Shown in pieces: positions 42,341-50,787 of a DNA stretch of 55,330 bases. The position numbers and the translations under genes are program-made. Source of the stretch: a virus; IMG/VR virus record IMGVR_UViG_3300003267_000247, positions 1 through 55,330 of that record; one strand, written 5' to 3'. The notes beneath the pieces were generated by a model that made no database searches, was not told the DNA's origin, and saw only the letters and a program-made list of their open reading frames with translations. Numbering within the stretch: the stretch's first letter is position 1; every line of letters starts with the position of its first letter.

Positions 42341-42421
42341 ATGAGTACCGAACTAATTATTATTACGATATTAGTTATAGGTGTCTTTATATGGATCGTT
42401 CTACGAACCTTAGCAGAGTAA
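42341..42421 (+). CDS. Possible 26-residue single-TM peptide
   Basis: MSTELIIITILVIGVFIWIV followed by LRTLAE: one hydrophobic helix with a short charged end. It fills the gap after nrdJ, and its last codons form the upper strand of the terminator hairpin. Only a weak ribosome site is visible. Confidence 0.4.
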   Translation: MSTELIIITILVIGVFIWIVLRTLAE

Positions 42422-42440
42422 TTTGCTAAGGTTTTGTAGT
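42406..42440 (+). terminator. Terminator after nrdJ
   Basis: A 10-bp stem (42406-42415 with 42424-42433), eight-base loop, then TTGTAGTTTG. The T tract is imperfect, so read-through to the packaging genes is likely. Confidence 0.6.
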
Positions 42441-42451
42441 TTGAGGAAAAT

Positions 42452-43108
42452 ATGAAAAATACTAGTAAAGAGTTTAAAGAGGTATTTGAGCAATATCGAT
42501 TAAAGTATGAAGTAGATAATTTGCAACAACCAAATGATCTTGCAAACCTTGAAACAATGATTCGTAATCAAATTCTTGTAGGAAAGCTACAAAATAGATT
42601 AGATGAGCTTGTTGATACTGATGAACTAGATCCTGTTGAAATTAAAAAAATTCTCGACAGTCTTGTTGCATTATCGCAAACAAATATTCAATATGAGCGC
42701 ACGCTAGCAATTGATCGAAAGACTCGTAAAGCGCAGCAAGAAGAGTCTGTTGTTGATTATATCACAAAGCTAAAGCAGCTCGCGAAAGAGTTTGTTGATA
42801 ACGATCGTCGTATTCTGAAAGTACATTGTAAAAACTGTAATATCATGGTTGGTCGTATATCTGGCGTCTATGATACAACAGAGTATTTTGCTAGTTTTCA
42901 GTGCCCACAGTGTAAAAAGCAGATTGTTGTGACAAGAAAAGAGCGAGATATCTTTTTTGATGTAAAGGATGCTGATTGGCGACGTAAATACCCAATGGAA
43001 GTTATACAACCAAAACGTATGCGTAGAAAAGATGCACCTGATTTAGATGCTGGCAGTGCAGAGCTTATTATTGGTGATGATGATTTAGGGGTAGAGTATG
43101 GCGATTGA
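42452..43108 (+). CDS. Putative terminase small subunit with zinc ribbon
   Basis: 218 residues. Helical N-terminal two-thirds (FKEVFEQYRLKYEVDNLQQP; TMIRNQILVGKLQNRLDELV), then a zinc ribbon CKNCN...CPQC (~125-155) and a basic/acidic tail. It overlaps the terminase large gene by 11 bases, the place of the small subunit. Small terminase subunits that lack an obvious HTH but have a ribbon exist in some phages. Assignment is by position. Confidence 0.55.
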   Translation: MKNTSKEFKEVFEQYRLKYEVDNLQQPNDLANLETMIRNQILVGKLQNRLDELVDTDELDPVEIKKILDSLVALSQTNIQYERTLAIDRKTRKAQQEESVVDYITKLKQLAKEFVDNDRRILKVHCKNCNIMVGRISGVYDTTEYFASFQCPQCKKQIVVTRKERDIFFDVKDADWRRKYPMEVIQPKRMRRKDAPDLDAGSAELIIGDDDLGVEYGD

Positions 43109-45686
43109 AAAGAAGCTAGATGATGAAGATTTGGCACTGTTAGAAATCATTGAAGATCCTATCTGGTTGGGGGAGTTTTTGCGATCAACAGGGGAAGGCG
43201 AAACAGATAAAAGCATGCATTCGCCTGAACCGTGGAAATATCGTGATTATCAAAAACAGTTTCTTACCGATCAATCTGAGTTTATTTTATGTACTGGCGG
43301 TAGAGCAATTGGAAAGTGTCAACCAGGCAGTGCAAAGATACTTACTGATAAAGGTTATCAATCGATTAGTAGCTTATTGCGCGAAGAAACATTTATTGTA
43401 TACACACTTACACCTGATATGACTCTTGAACAACGCAGGGCATTGATTAGTTTTGATAAAGAAGCGCCGGTTTATCGTATTACAACAGAATCATCGTATG
43501 TTGTAGAAGCTACAATGAATCATCCATTTCTCACACCAACTGGTTACACTCCGCTAGAAAATATCAAAGTAGGTGATTATGTTGCAGTAACTACACATAT
43601 ACCACACGAAACACACAGATCAGCATTACAGTGGCATGAGTTGCGCATTATAGGATACTTATTTCTTTTGACCGAGTTTAGAGCGGAATATGAGATAATA
43701 CCGCGTTATAATGCAATGGGTAAAGAGTTAGAACATATTGCAGATAAGTTGTATGTACGCTGGTACAAAGATCGTAAAACAGGGGCATATCGTTTTGTGC
43801 ATCGCCCTGGCCCTTTTCGTCATCCGCTAAACGCACTACTTGATCAAGTTACGCTTTTTAATGCACTCAAAGTAAATGGCGGTATTAGAAAAGTGCCAAC
43901 CCTGATAAAAAATGAGCGTTTACAAAATGTGCAGATCTTTTTAGAAGCAGTATTTGCACAGTTTGGTGAACTATCTCAACATAAAATCGCCCTTGATCTT
44001 AACTGGCCGAAACTCGTTGAAGATATGCGAGAGCTTTTACTACGGTTTGGTATTGAAACACGTATTACAAATAAAGGGAACGGGTATCGACTAGAGACAT
44101 TAGATGATCGTGCTGCGTATCGATTTTGGCGCACCTTTGCATTGCCTGGTGTTGGAGTTGGTAAGTTACGGCTTCCACCTGCTAGTGAAGATGCAACGGA
44201 GTTTATGCGCTACGATCGCGTTGTTTCAATCGAACAAGTTGCAAGTGGCGCGGCAACGTATGCGGTATACGTGTACGACACAAATAACTATATTAGTGAT
44301 CACGTGTTTGTACATAATACTGTTATACTCGAAGACAAAATTATTTACGAAGTTGTGAATAGAGATATAACGTTCCCGATAACACCTGAATCTGTACTTG
44401 TTACACCAAACCAAGCACAAATGACACCACTACTTACGAAAATCATTCTTCGTTTTACCACAAGCAGATTGCTACGCGACTATTTGAATAATAACATTAA
44501 TCGTACTGACGGTACCATGAAGTTTTTCATGAAACAACCTGGCAAGCCAATGATTTTCAACTTTCGTATTGCCGGTAGTCGTGGGGAAAATAATATGGTT
44601 GGTTTGCATATACCACGAATACGTGGTGACGAGATGCAACTATTCACAATGAGTGCATTTACACAGCTATCGCACACTTATAACAGTTGGGAACCACAAA
44701 GACAACAACTATATGCAGGTGTACCAAACGGTTTACGTACAAGCGTATTATACAATCTTGATCTTGATCCACTATACAAAAAGTATCACATTCCTGCACA
44801 TATGAATCCTGTGTATTCATTTGAACGCGATCAACAAAACTTGCGCGATTATGGCGGTGAAGCAGATGATCGATACCAACAGCTAGTACTAGGAAGACAT
44901 GGACAAGCAGCCTTTCAAGTTATCCCGCGCGAGTCAATGACAGTAGAAAACTATCCTTTCTATTCGTATCAGTTTACAAGCATACAGAGTAAAAAAGGAC
45001 AACGTTTTGAAGATCATTTACAGCGTCCAAATCTACCGTCAGAAGTAGACATGTCTGTTATTGCAATCGATCCTGGCTTTGTTGATGCGGCTATTATGCA
45101 AGTTATGGGGCGAACAAAAAACGGGATATGGCGTACATACGTACGTTATCGATTAAAGCGTATTGATTTTAGCCAACAGCAAGATATTATCCATTGGCTT
45201 GCACAACACTACAAGTCTCCCATTATTGCAATAGATATTGGTGCCGGGGGTAATGGTAGTGCCATTATGCACAATCTTATGTATAACCCTACATACGCAG
45301 GGCAACAATATGACAAACGTATGGTTGGTGTACAGTTCTCAGAGTTGGTACTTTCTGGATACGATGATCAAGGGGAAGAACTTTTTCAAGATTCTAAAGG
45401 ATACGCAACAAACGAACTAGCACAAACCATTCAAGACGGAAGATTGATTTTTAGTGAAATCGATCATGAAGCAATGAGCGAGTTAGAACGTGTTGCAAAA
45501 TTACGTACCGCATCAGGGAGAGACAGATACTATGTACTTAGTTCTCGCGGTGCCGGTGCGGATGATGAAGATCATATTTACGCTACGTACGTTGTATGGG
45601 TACTTGCAACACGTATGGGTGTTGTTAATCCAACATTACGAAGACTAGGTAAGCCAAGGGGCTTACATACAAAAATAAAAAACTAA
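43098..45686 (+). CDS. terL: Terminase large subunit with intein
   Basis: 862 residues before splicing, 528 after. The ATPase P-loop CTGGRAIGK (65-73) is interrupted by an intein (74-407) and continues with Thr408 (TVILEDKIIYEV). A later acidic RGDEMQLF block is the Walker B candidate. The nuclease domain has VIAIDPGF, IIAIDIGAGGNG and DEDHIYA, acidic residues of an RNase H-like fold. It packages DNA through the portal encoded next. Without excision of the intein the P-loop GKT is broken, so the motor should be inactive. Confidence 0.92.
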   Translation: MAIEKKLDDEDLALLEIIEDPIWLGEFLRSTGEGETDKSMHSPEPWKYRDYQKQFLTDQSEFILCTGGRAIGKCQPGSAKILTDKGYQSISSLLREETFIVYTLTPDMTLEQRRALISFDKEAPVYRITTESSYVVEATMNHPFLTPTGYTPLENIKVGDYVAVTTHIPHETHRSALQWHELRIIGYLFLLTEFRAEYEIIPRYNAMGKELEHIADKLYVRWYKDRKTGAYRFVHRPGPFRHPLNALLDQVTLFNALKVNGGIRKVPTLIKNERLQNVQIFLEAVFAQFGELSQHKIALDLNWPKLVEDMRELLLRFGIETRITNKGNGYRLETLDDRAAYRFWRTFALPGVGVGKLRLPPASEDATEFMRYDRVVSIEQVASGAATYAVYVYDTNNYISDHVFVHNTVILEDKIIYEVVNRDITFPITPESVLVTPNQAQMTPLLTKIILRFTTSRLLRDYLNNNINRTDGTMKFFMKQPGKPMIFNFRIAGSRGENNMVGLHIPRIRGDEMQLFTMSAFTQLSHTYNSWEPQRQQLYAGVPNGLRTSVLYNLDLDPLYKKYHIPAHMNPVYSFERDQQNLRDYGGEADDRYQQLVLGRHGQAAFQVIPRESMTVENYPFYSYQFTSIQSKKGQRFEDHLQRPNLPSEVDMSVIAIDPGFVDAAIMQVMGRTKNGIWRTYVRYRLKRIDFSQQQDIIHWLAQHYKSPIIAIDIGAGGNGSAIMHNLMYNPTYAGQQYDKRMVGVQFSELVLSGYDDQGEELFQDSKGYATNELAQTIQDGRLIFSEIDHEAMSELERVAKLRTASGRDRYYVLSSRGAGADDEDHIYATYVVWVLATRMGVVNPTLRRLGKPRGLHTKIKN
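43317..44318 (+). mobile_element. Intein in the TerL P-loop
   Basis: 334 residues (74-407). It starts with Cys (CQPGSAKILT, block A), has block B TTESSYVVEATMNHP with the conserved T/H pair, and ends DHVFVHN (block G: His-Asn) followed by extein Thr. The middle (~175-350) has size and helical pattern of a LAGLIDADG domain, but both motif regions lack the usual acidic-Gly pair (IIGYLFLLTE and FLEAVFAQFG). So splicing parts look intact while the endonuclease looks degenerate. Confidence 0.92.
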
Positions 45687-45689
45687 ACT

Positions 45690-47252
45690 ATGACAGAAAC
45701 AATACAACGGCTAGGCAAAGCACGCGCCGCTCAAACAGTACCGGCATTTTTACTTAACGGTGATTCATCGGTATTTAACGTACCGTCTACGCGTGCTATT
45801 CCTGGCTATTTTGATCCAACGGCTAATCTTGGTAAATATCATGACATTATTAAGACATGTCGCTGGTTTTATAAATTTGATCCCATTGCGGGTACTGTTA
45901 TTAATCGTATGGCTGATATGGCTGTTACGGTTGTTAAAAATCGCAAGAAAACAAAACTAAACGCCGATCAAGTAGATGAATCTATACAAGCATTCTACGA
46001 TGCGTTACTTATGCAGCTTAGACCGATTATAAAGCAAATAGCTGTAGAGTACTTTCTTCATGGAATGGCAGTACCATCTTATACACTAAGACGTGTGCGC
46101 GGGGATTTACTTTCTGAAAAACTTGGTAGAACGCGTTATACAACTATTGATCAGATTTGGTTACGTAACCCTGATAATCTTGAGTTAAAACGTCGTCCGG
46201 TTGGCACTGATCGTCAAGTATGGTTAAAAATACCAAAAGCAGATATTGAGCTTGTACAAAATAAAGGCGTGCGCAGCGATGGAAGTGAAGATAAAGAAGC
46301 GTATAACTATCTTATAACACACTTTCCTGATTACGTGGCCGCTATTCGTAACGGACGAACAAAGTTCTTACTCGAAGATGCTATTGTGATTATGCGCAAA
46401 GCAAATAGCTTTGAAGACTACCCATCACCGTTCCTTACAAATGCACTCGCAGCGTTACAACATAAAGCATATCTAAAAACACTCGACCGCAGTATTGCAA
46501 GCCGCGCAATTGAAGCAATCAGACACGTAAAAGTAGGTGACAAAGACTTTCCTGCTACAGACGATGATATTACTGCGGTAGAAGAACAGTTACTATCAAA
46601 CAGTAGTACAGGAGAACGTATCTTTAACTTCATTACTAATCATACGATTGACATGTTATGGGTACTTCCACCGTTAGATGTATTGTTGAATGAAGCAAAG
46701 TACGCAGAGCCAAATGCTGATATTTTCCTTGCAATGGGTTTTCCTCGTATTCTTACAACTGGTGAAACGTTGCGCAGTAATAGCAGTGATTCAAAGATCG
46801 CAAGTTTAGGCCCGAAAGCAACGCTAGAAGATATGCGAGAAGCTATTATTGCATGGCTACGAGTTATTTACGCAACTCTTGCAGAAAAGAATAACTTTAA
46901 GCGTTTTCCTGAACCGTACTTTGCACCCATTGCAACAAGTGACTATACAGCACTTGTACAGTTTGCGGTAGACTCAATGTCAGCCGGCGCGATTAGCAAA
47001 GATACGATTGCACAGCTTTATGGTAGTGACTTTGAAACAGAAGCGGGCCAGATTACAACCGAACAAGAGAGTGGTGTCCTTTCACCGTCTGAGTTACAAA
47101 AACAGCGTGATCAGGAGTTTCAAGCACAAGAAACACAAAAAGGGCGTGATTTTGTAGCCGAACAACAAGCAAAGAACGCACAGGAAAATAACAACAAGGA
47201 TAACAAGGATAACAAGAATAGCAATAAGGATAGTAATAAAAATGCAAATTGA
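45690..47252 (+). CDS. Portal protein
   Basis: 520 residues, directly after terL. Portal-type features: N-terminal region to PIAGTVINRMADMAVTVV (a helical segment commonly seen near the start of portals), beta-rich clip region (GRTRYTTIDQIWLRNPDNLE), VIMRKANSFEDYPSPFLTNA and LPPLDVLLNEAKYAEPNADI with the long stem helices. The C-terminus is a low-complexity Gln/Asn/Lys/Asp tail (~470-520). It forms the dodecameric head vertex. Confidence 0.8.
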   Translation: MTETIQRLGKARAAQTVPAFLLNGDSSVFNVPSTRAIPGYFDPTANLGKYHDIIKTCRWFYKFDPIAGTVINRMADMAVTVVKNRKKTKLNADQVDESIQAFYDALLMQLRPIIKQIAVEYFLHGMAVPSYTLRRVRGDLLSEKLGRTRYTTIDQIWLRNPDNLELKRRPVGTDRQVWLKIPKADIELVQNKGVRSDGSEDKEAYNYLITHFPDYVAAIRNGRTKFLLEDAIVIMRKANSFEDYPSPFLTNALAALQHKAYLKTLDRSIASRAIEAIRHVKVGDKDFPATDDDITAVEEQLLSNSSTGERIFNFITNHTIDMLWVLPPLDVLLNEAKYAEPNADIFLAMGFPRILTTGETLRSNSSDSKIASLGPKATLEDMREAIIAWLRVIYATLAEKNNFKRFPEPYFAPIATSDYTALVQFAVDSMSAGAISKDTIAQLYGSDFETEAGQITTEQESGVLSPSELQKQRDQEFQAQETQKGRDFVAEQQAKNAQENNNKDNKDNKNSNKDSNKNAN

Positions 47253-48063
47253 TACTGTATCTTTTGATAAGCGAAAAGCTGTTATTTATGATCCTGAACG
47301 TGTTGATAATGGATATCAACCTAGACCGATGGGCAGATTAGCGCCAAAATCTATTATTGTACATACAACAAACGGTCATGCCGGTACATCTTTTTATAGT
47401 GAAGCTCGCTACATTCAACTATCTCGCGCTATTTCTTCACACTATCTTATTGGAAAAGATGGCTCGATTGTGCAGTTTCTTGATCCGCGTTATTACATCG
47501 CGTATCATGCAGGTTGTGTAAAAGCGCAGTTGTGGACGAATAACTTTGCTATCGGTATTGAAATGCATCACACGACAACAGAAGGACATATATCTTCTGC
47601 TATGTTAGCAGCACTGGATGCACTTGTACGCAACCTTATGCGAGACTATTCAATACCAAGTCAAAACATTGATACACATCGTAGTGTTGCGGTATTTTGC
47701 CCTGGTACCATAAACGCTGGTAAACCTGGCAGAAAAATAGATCCGTCTGGTTTTCCAGATCAAGAGTTCTATAACTGGCGATCAACCCTTGTAGCAGCAG
47801 GGCAATATACAACGTATCGTGTTATTAATCCGCGCGGGGTTAATGTACGTCAACAACCTAAAGTAAACATGAACATAGCAGGTGTTTTACTTTACGGTGA
47901 TACATTTGAGTCTGATGTGATCAAGTTAGATGAAAAAGGCGAGACGCATCAAGGTAAAGCAGGTACAAGTAATCAATGGGCGCATATTTATCGTGGTACA
48001 TCAAACGGACAACCCGTTGATCAGCTTGGTTTTGTTAGCCTAAGTAACTTACAACAGATATGA
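47242..48063 (+). CDS. Endolysin: amidase_2 plus SH3-like domain
   Basis: 273 residues. N-acetylmuramoyl-L-alanine amidase (PGRP/T7 lysozyme fold): SIIVHTTNG (H41), SSHYLIGKDG (H67), IDTHRSVAVFCPG (H146, C153) and KIDPSG. Zinc ligands are probably H41, H146 and either C153 or D167. Residues ~195-270 form a bacterial SH3-type domain (YRVINPRGVNVRQQPKVN) for wall binding. It cleaves peptidoglycan at lysis. No signal peptide, so it needs a holin; candidate holins are encoded next. It overlaps the portal gene by 11 bases. Confidence 0.88.
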   Translation: MQIDTVSFDKRKAVIYDPERVDNGYQPRPMGRLAPKSIIVHTTNGHAGTSFYSEARYIQLSRAISSHYLIGKDGSIVQFLDPRYYIAYHAGCVKAQLWTNNFAIGIEMHHTTTEGHISSAMLAALDALVRNLMRDYSIPSQNIDTHRSVAVFCPGTINAGKPGRKIDPSGFPDQEFYNWRSTLVAAGQYTTYRVINPRGVNVRQQPKVNMNIAGVLLYGDTFESDVIKLDEKGETHQGKAGTSNQWAHIYRGTSNGQPVDQLGFVSLSNLQQI

Positions 48064-48437
48064 AATATAGATTTTTTCAACCCATGTCAACTACTATTGA
48101 TATGGAGATTGTTTACTTTATTTGCAATATATGGTGGATGATCGTTTTTATTTCACCCTCTGGTACCTTTGCTGGCGTTGTGTACGACCGTGCTATTCTA
48201 ACACTAGGACAAGACTTACTACTCTTTATCCTTGTACCCCTTATTATTGTTGGCGGTATGGCCTTTTTATATCGTAGCCTAGTAGTTTTTGCATTAAGTA
48301 CAGGGCCAATTGTTTTTATGTATTTTGGACTATTAAGCTTTTCAGGAACAACAATAGGTGTTAATGCGATTCCTTTGTGTATTGTAGCATTAAAAGGTTT
48401 CTATACACTACTTGCATTCACATACCATAGAGAATAA
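48060..48437 (+). CDS. Membrane protein, about 4 TM (lysis region)
   Basis: 125 residues with hydrophobic segments around 18-35, 50-75, 73-97 and 100-120 (LLLFILVPLIIVGGMAFLY). It overlaps the endolysin stop (ATGA). It could be a holin-like or accessory lysis protein; no family recognised. Confidence 0.55.
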   Translation: MKYRFFQPMSTTIDMEIVYFICNIWWMIVFISPSGTFAGVVYDRAILTLGQDLLLFILVPLIIVGGMAFLYRSLVVFALSTGPIVFMYFGLLSFSGTTIGVNAIPLCIVALKGFYTLLAFTYHRE

Positions 48438-48440
48438 ATA

Positions 48441-48833
48441 ATGATTATGGAGCAACAGCCAAAAGATCAACAAAGAGAACATGTATTTATTCGATTTATG
48501 TTCTTTTTACGCAACAGGGATGCAAGGATTGTTGAGCTATTTTTCTTAGCACTAAACGCATACATTCTTGCGCTGATTGTATTTCCACCGTACTCATATA
48601 CTGGTATGGCACTCGTTTGGCGATCTGTTGTACAAGTCCTTGTAACAGGTTTTAATCTTGCCGCACTCATCGGTCAATCAAAAAGTACTCGTATCATAAG
48701 TTCTATCGCAAATGCAGCAATCATGACATTGATTTCTGTATCGTTGATGCGTATGGAGAATGCAAACGCAGGTACGTACGGTTTGCTTGCACTACTTGCG
48801 GCATTCGTTTGCTGGAAAATAAATATACGGTAA
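48441..48833 (+). CDS. Membrane protein, about 4 TM (lysis region)
   Basis: 130 residues. A charged N-terminus (MEQQPKDQQREHVF) precedes four hydrophobic stretches. Similar in size and plan to the preceding membrane protein, perhaps a diverged pair. The start may be the second ATG (48447). Holin or antiholin function is a guess from context. Confidence 0.5.
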   Translation: MIMEQQPKDQQREHVFIRFMFFLRNRDARIVELFFLALNAYILALIVFPPYSYTGMALVWRSVVQVLVTGFNLAALIGQSKSTRIISSIANAAIMTLISVSLMRMENANAGTYGLLALLAAFVCWKINIR

Positions 48834-48836
48834 TGT

Positions 48837-49214
48837 ATGCTAAGTACGTATCTACCTATCGTTTCAGCCATTCTTGTAGCAGCCATTACCGCATTTGTAA
48901 ACTATCGAGTTGGATCACTAAAGACCACCGTTGATGTAAAGACACTTGCAAATAATGCAAGCGATGCGCTGCGCGATGATTTACTAGAAGCCATTGATCG
49001 TTACGAGCGAAGAGAGCAGTTTTTAGTAGATCGTATTGAACGTGCTGAAAAAACAAATGAAGCCTTACAAATCACACTATCACAACTAAGAGAAGAGGTT
49101 GCGGCCCTGAGAATAGAAAACCAGGGATTAAAGGTTGAGTTGCAAAAAACACGCACAGAGCTTGCACTTTTTGAGCGCAAGGTTTACTATGTGCCACCTA
49201 CAGAAAATAAATAA
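48837..49214 (+). CDS. TM plus coiled-coil protein (spanin/holin-associated-like)
   Basis: 125 residues. One N-terminal membrane segment (LSTYLPIVSAILVAAITAFV) and a long coiled coil (residues ~45-115, EEVAALRIENQGLKVELQ). This is the plan of an inner-membrane spanin or of DUF2746-type lysis-cassette proteins. Next to endolysin and holin genes, so likely a lysis component. Confidence 0.6.
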   Translation: MLSTYLPIVSAILVAAITAFVNYRVGSLKTTVDVKTLANNASDALRDDLLEAIDRYERREQFLVDRIERAEKTNEALQITLSQLREEVAALRIENQGLKVELQKTRTELALFERKVYYVPPTENK

Positions 49215-49230
49215 CATAATAGAGGTATAA

Positions 49231-49650
49231 ATGAATCTATCAATTGATGATGCACAGATTGTACTAACTGCTATTTCAGCGGTTGTTATTCCTTTTGCGG
49301 TAACATGGCTGAAATCAGTAACATGGCCCGATTGGGCAAAGTTTGTACTTGCTGTAGTCCTAAGTCTTGTTGCTGGCGGGTTAACTGCATACGTAACAGG
49401 TCAAATTGTGGCAACAGGTAGCTTGATTCAAACAGGATCAGTTATTTTTACCGCCGCGCAAGTTGTGTACTATGCTGCGTTTCGTGGTCTAGGACTAGAG
49501 CGCGTATTGTTTCCACAATCAGCACTAGCACATGCAGCAGAAGAACAAGCTACAGCAGGTGTAGCAAATGTTACACGCGATCAAGCGCGCGATATCCTTG
49601 ATCCCGCAACGCCACCAACATTAGATGTAACAACAACGGTAAAATCTTAA
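49231..49650 (+). CDS. Putative holin
   Basis: 139 residues with two to three membrane segments (LTAISAVVIPFAVTWLKSV; FVLAVVLSLVAGGLTAYVTG; IFTAAQVVYYAAFRGLG) and a polar C-terminal tail. The pattern, with a conserved-looking QVVYYAAFR-G segment, is like holins of phages infecting Gram-positive and related hosts. GAGG before the ATG. Last gene of the lysis cassette. Confidence 0.65.
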   Translation: MNLSIDDAQIVLTAISAVVIPFAVTWLKSVTWPDWAKFVLAVVLSLVAGGLTAYVTGQIVATGSLIQTGSVIFTAAQVVYYAAFRGLGLERVLFPQSALAHAAEEQATAGVANVTRDQARDILDPATPPTLDVTTTVKS

Positions 49651-49694
49651 CCAGATCTTAACAAAGATTTAACTAAGTCTTTACTTTTAGATAC

Positions 49695-49723
49695 TTGACA
49701 ACCGCTCTTAGGCATGATATACT
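49695..49723 (+). promoter_or_regulatory. Promoter of the tRNA/structured-RNA region
   Basis: -35 TTGACA (49695-49700), 17-bp spacer, -10 TATACT (49718-49723) after CATGA. Same design as the promoter at 38697. No gene follows for about 500 bases, only RNA structures and tRNAs. Confidence 0.9.
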
Positions 49724-49775
49724 TCGCTCACATCAGTAAATGACTGATGGACAGATACAACCAAACGGAGGAAAC

Positions 49776-49799
49776 ATGCCTATGTGTGACTATCGGTAG
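49776..49799 (+). CDS. Possible 7-codon leader peptide
   Basis: ATG with a strong ribosome site (ACGGAGGAAAC) encodes MPMCDYR and stops. It lies within a larger potential hairpin whose base is TACAACC (49756-49762) with GGTTGTA (49838-49844). It may be an attenuator-type leader or chance. Confidence 0.3.
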   Translation: MPMCDYR

Positions 49800-49850
49800 C
49801 AGCTTTTGAAAAGGGGATTGCCTATTGATTAGTACACGGTTGTAGCTCAC

Positions 49851-49943
49851 GTGATATATGGTAGACAGAATAACGAAAGTGCGGTAGCCATCCTGTGCTG
49901 TCTTAACTACGTTCATGGACATAGGAACGATGCCATATATCAC
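49851..49943 (+). ncRNA. Structured RNA upstream of a tRNA-like RNA
   Basis: GTGATATATGG (49851-49861) pairs perfectly with CCATATATCAC (49933-49943), and inside GACAG can pair with CTGTC. No reading frame with a good start crosses it. It ends six bases before the tRNA-like RNA at 49950. Confidence 0.5.
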
Positions 49944-49949
49944 ATCTGT

Positions 49950-50023
49950 AGCAGGGGATTCGGCAATCACCAGAGTCTCATAAGCTCAGGCATAAAAGGG
50001 TTCAACTCCCTTCCCTGCCACCA
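49950..50023 (+). tRNA. tRNA-Met-like (CAT), irregular
   Basis: The T arm (AAGGG-TTCAACT-CCCTT), acceptor strand CCCTGCC, discriminator A and encoded CCA are clear, and a CTCATAA loop would place anticodon CAT at 49979-49981. The acceptor pairs with GCAGGG but not at the first position, the anticodon stem is short and the D arm is degenerate and about four bases too short. It may be a decayed or specialised tRNA-like RNA and not a working tRNA. Confidence 0.5.
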
Positions 50024-50066
50024 TAGAACAGTTTACCGGTTAAGATACTGAAACCGTGGTTTTTAT

Positions 50067-50140
50067 ACTTGCATAGTTGAATGGCAAAACAGTTGCTTGG
50101 TAAGTAACAAACATAGGTTCGATTCCTATTGCAAGTGCCA
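50067..50140 (+). tRNA. tRNA-Thr (GGT)
   Basis: Acceptor ACTTGCA/TGCAAGT, D arm with GTT/AAC, anticodon arm GTTGC-TTGGTAA-GTAAC with anticodon GGT (50099-50101), T arm ATAGG-TTCGATT-CCTAT, discriminator G and encoded CCA. It reads ACC/ACU. Confidence 0.9.
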
Positions 50141-50227
50141 ATAAAGAGAGGATTACGATCATGTGCAATAGCTAGATAACGCTTTTATGAATGAATGATA
50201 TTAGTTACTTAGTGAAAAGGAATCATA

Positions 50228-50494
50228 ATGCAGGGTCGTAAGTTGACAGCAGATGAAGTTCAGGCAATCGAGTCAAAGGAAGTGCGTAAGCATGGTGTTC
50301 GTAGCGCACTAGCGGCTGAATACGATCAGCTTGTTGCTGGTTACGAAAGCGGTGAATACGGTGAAGTTACCCTAAATACAGGCGAGAACAAGCTTACCGT
50401 ACGCAAGCATATCAATGCCGCGTTCAAGCGTCGTGATCAGGCAGTAACATGGAATCGCGCAAAGGGCGATACTCTGCGTTTCCGTGTTGCGTAG
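50228..50494 (+). CDS. Hypothetical protein, 88 aa
   Basis: Small, highly charged protein (MQGRKLTADEVQAIESKEVR; NKLTVRKHINAAFKRRDQAV). AAAAGGAA lies before the ATG. The basic helices and a beta end (DTLRFRV) could suit nucleic-acid binding, but no family was recognised. Sits between two tRNA genes. Confidence 0.6.
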   Translation: MQGRKLTADEVQAIESKEVRKHGVRSALAAEYDQLVAGYESGEYGEVTLNTGENKLTVRKHINAAFKRRDQAVTWNRAKGDTLRFRVA

Positions 50495-50576
50495 GTAGAA
50501 ATCTTTCTAAAAGCGCATCAAGGGCTGATCCTACATTGTAGGCTATATGCGTAAAAAGCCCTTGAAAGGTAATGAT

Positions 50577-50786
50577 ATGTCTTTTTGGCAAGTATACATC
50601 GGTATTGTTGTTGTTACTACAATCATTGATTTATTCTATACGCTTGCATCAACAGGCCCAAAGTATACGGATTATCATAATGCAACAATGTGGCGGCGCT
50701 TTTGGGTAGCTATGTTTTTGCGCCCTATTGTTGTTTTTATTGTTGCTGTGATAGTTAAAGGCATTTATCTTGTGGTTAGTGCATAA
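50577..50786 (+). CDS. Small membrane protein, 69 aa
   Basis: Two hydrophobic segments (WQVYIGIVVVTTIIDLFYTL and PIVVFIVAVIVKGIYLVVS). I choose the ATG at 50577 because GAAAGG lies just before it. Upstream, an imperfect 8-bp hairpin (CAAGGGCT...AGCCCTTG, with an inner CCTACATTGTAGG palindrome) overlaps the ribosome site region. Function unknown. Confidence 0.55.
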   Translation: MSFWQVYIGIVVVTTIIDLFYTLASTGPKYTDYHNATMWRRFWVAMFLRPIVVFIVAVIVKGIYLVVSA

Positions 50787-50787
50787 T

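Noticed and set aside
47053-47319. Minus-strand 88-codon frame opposite the portal tail
   Set aside because: Product of the low-complexity Asn/Lys/Asp coding tail of the portal; no ribosome site.
50024-50066. Terminator between the tRNA-Met-like RNA and tRNA-Thr
   Set aside because: ACCGGTT...AACCG pairs with a bulge and is followed by T5, but the stem is short and the next tRNA begins at once; too weak to call.
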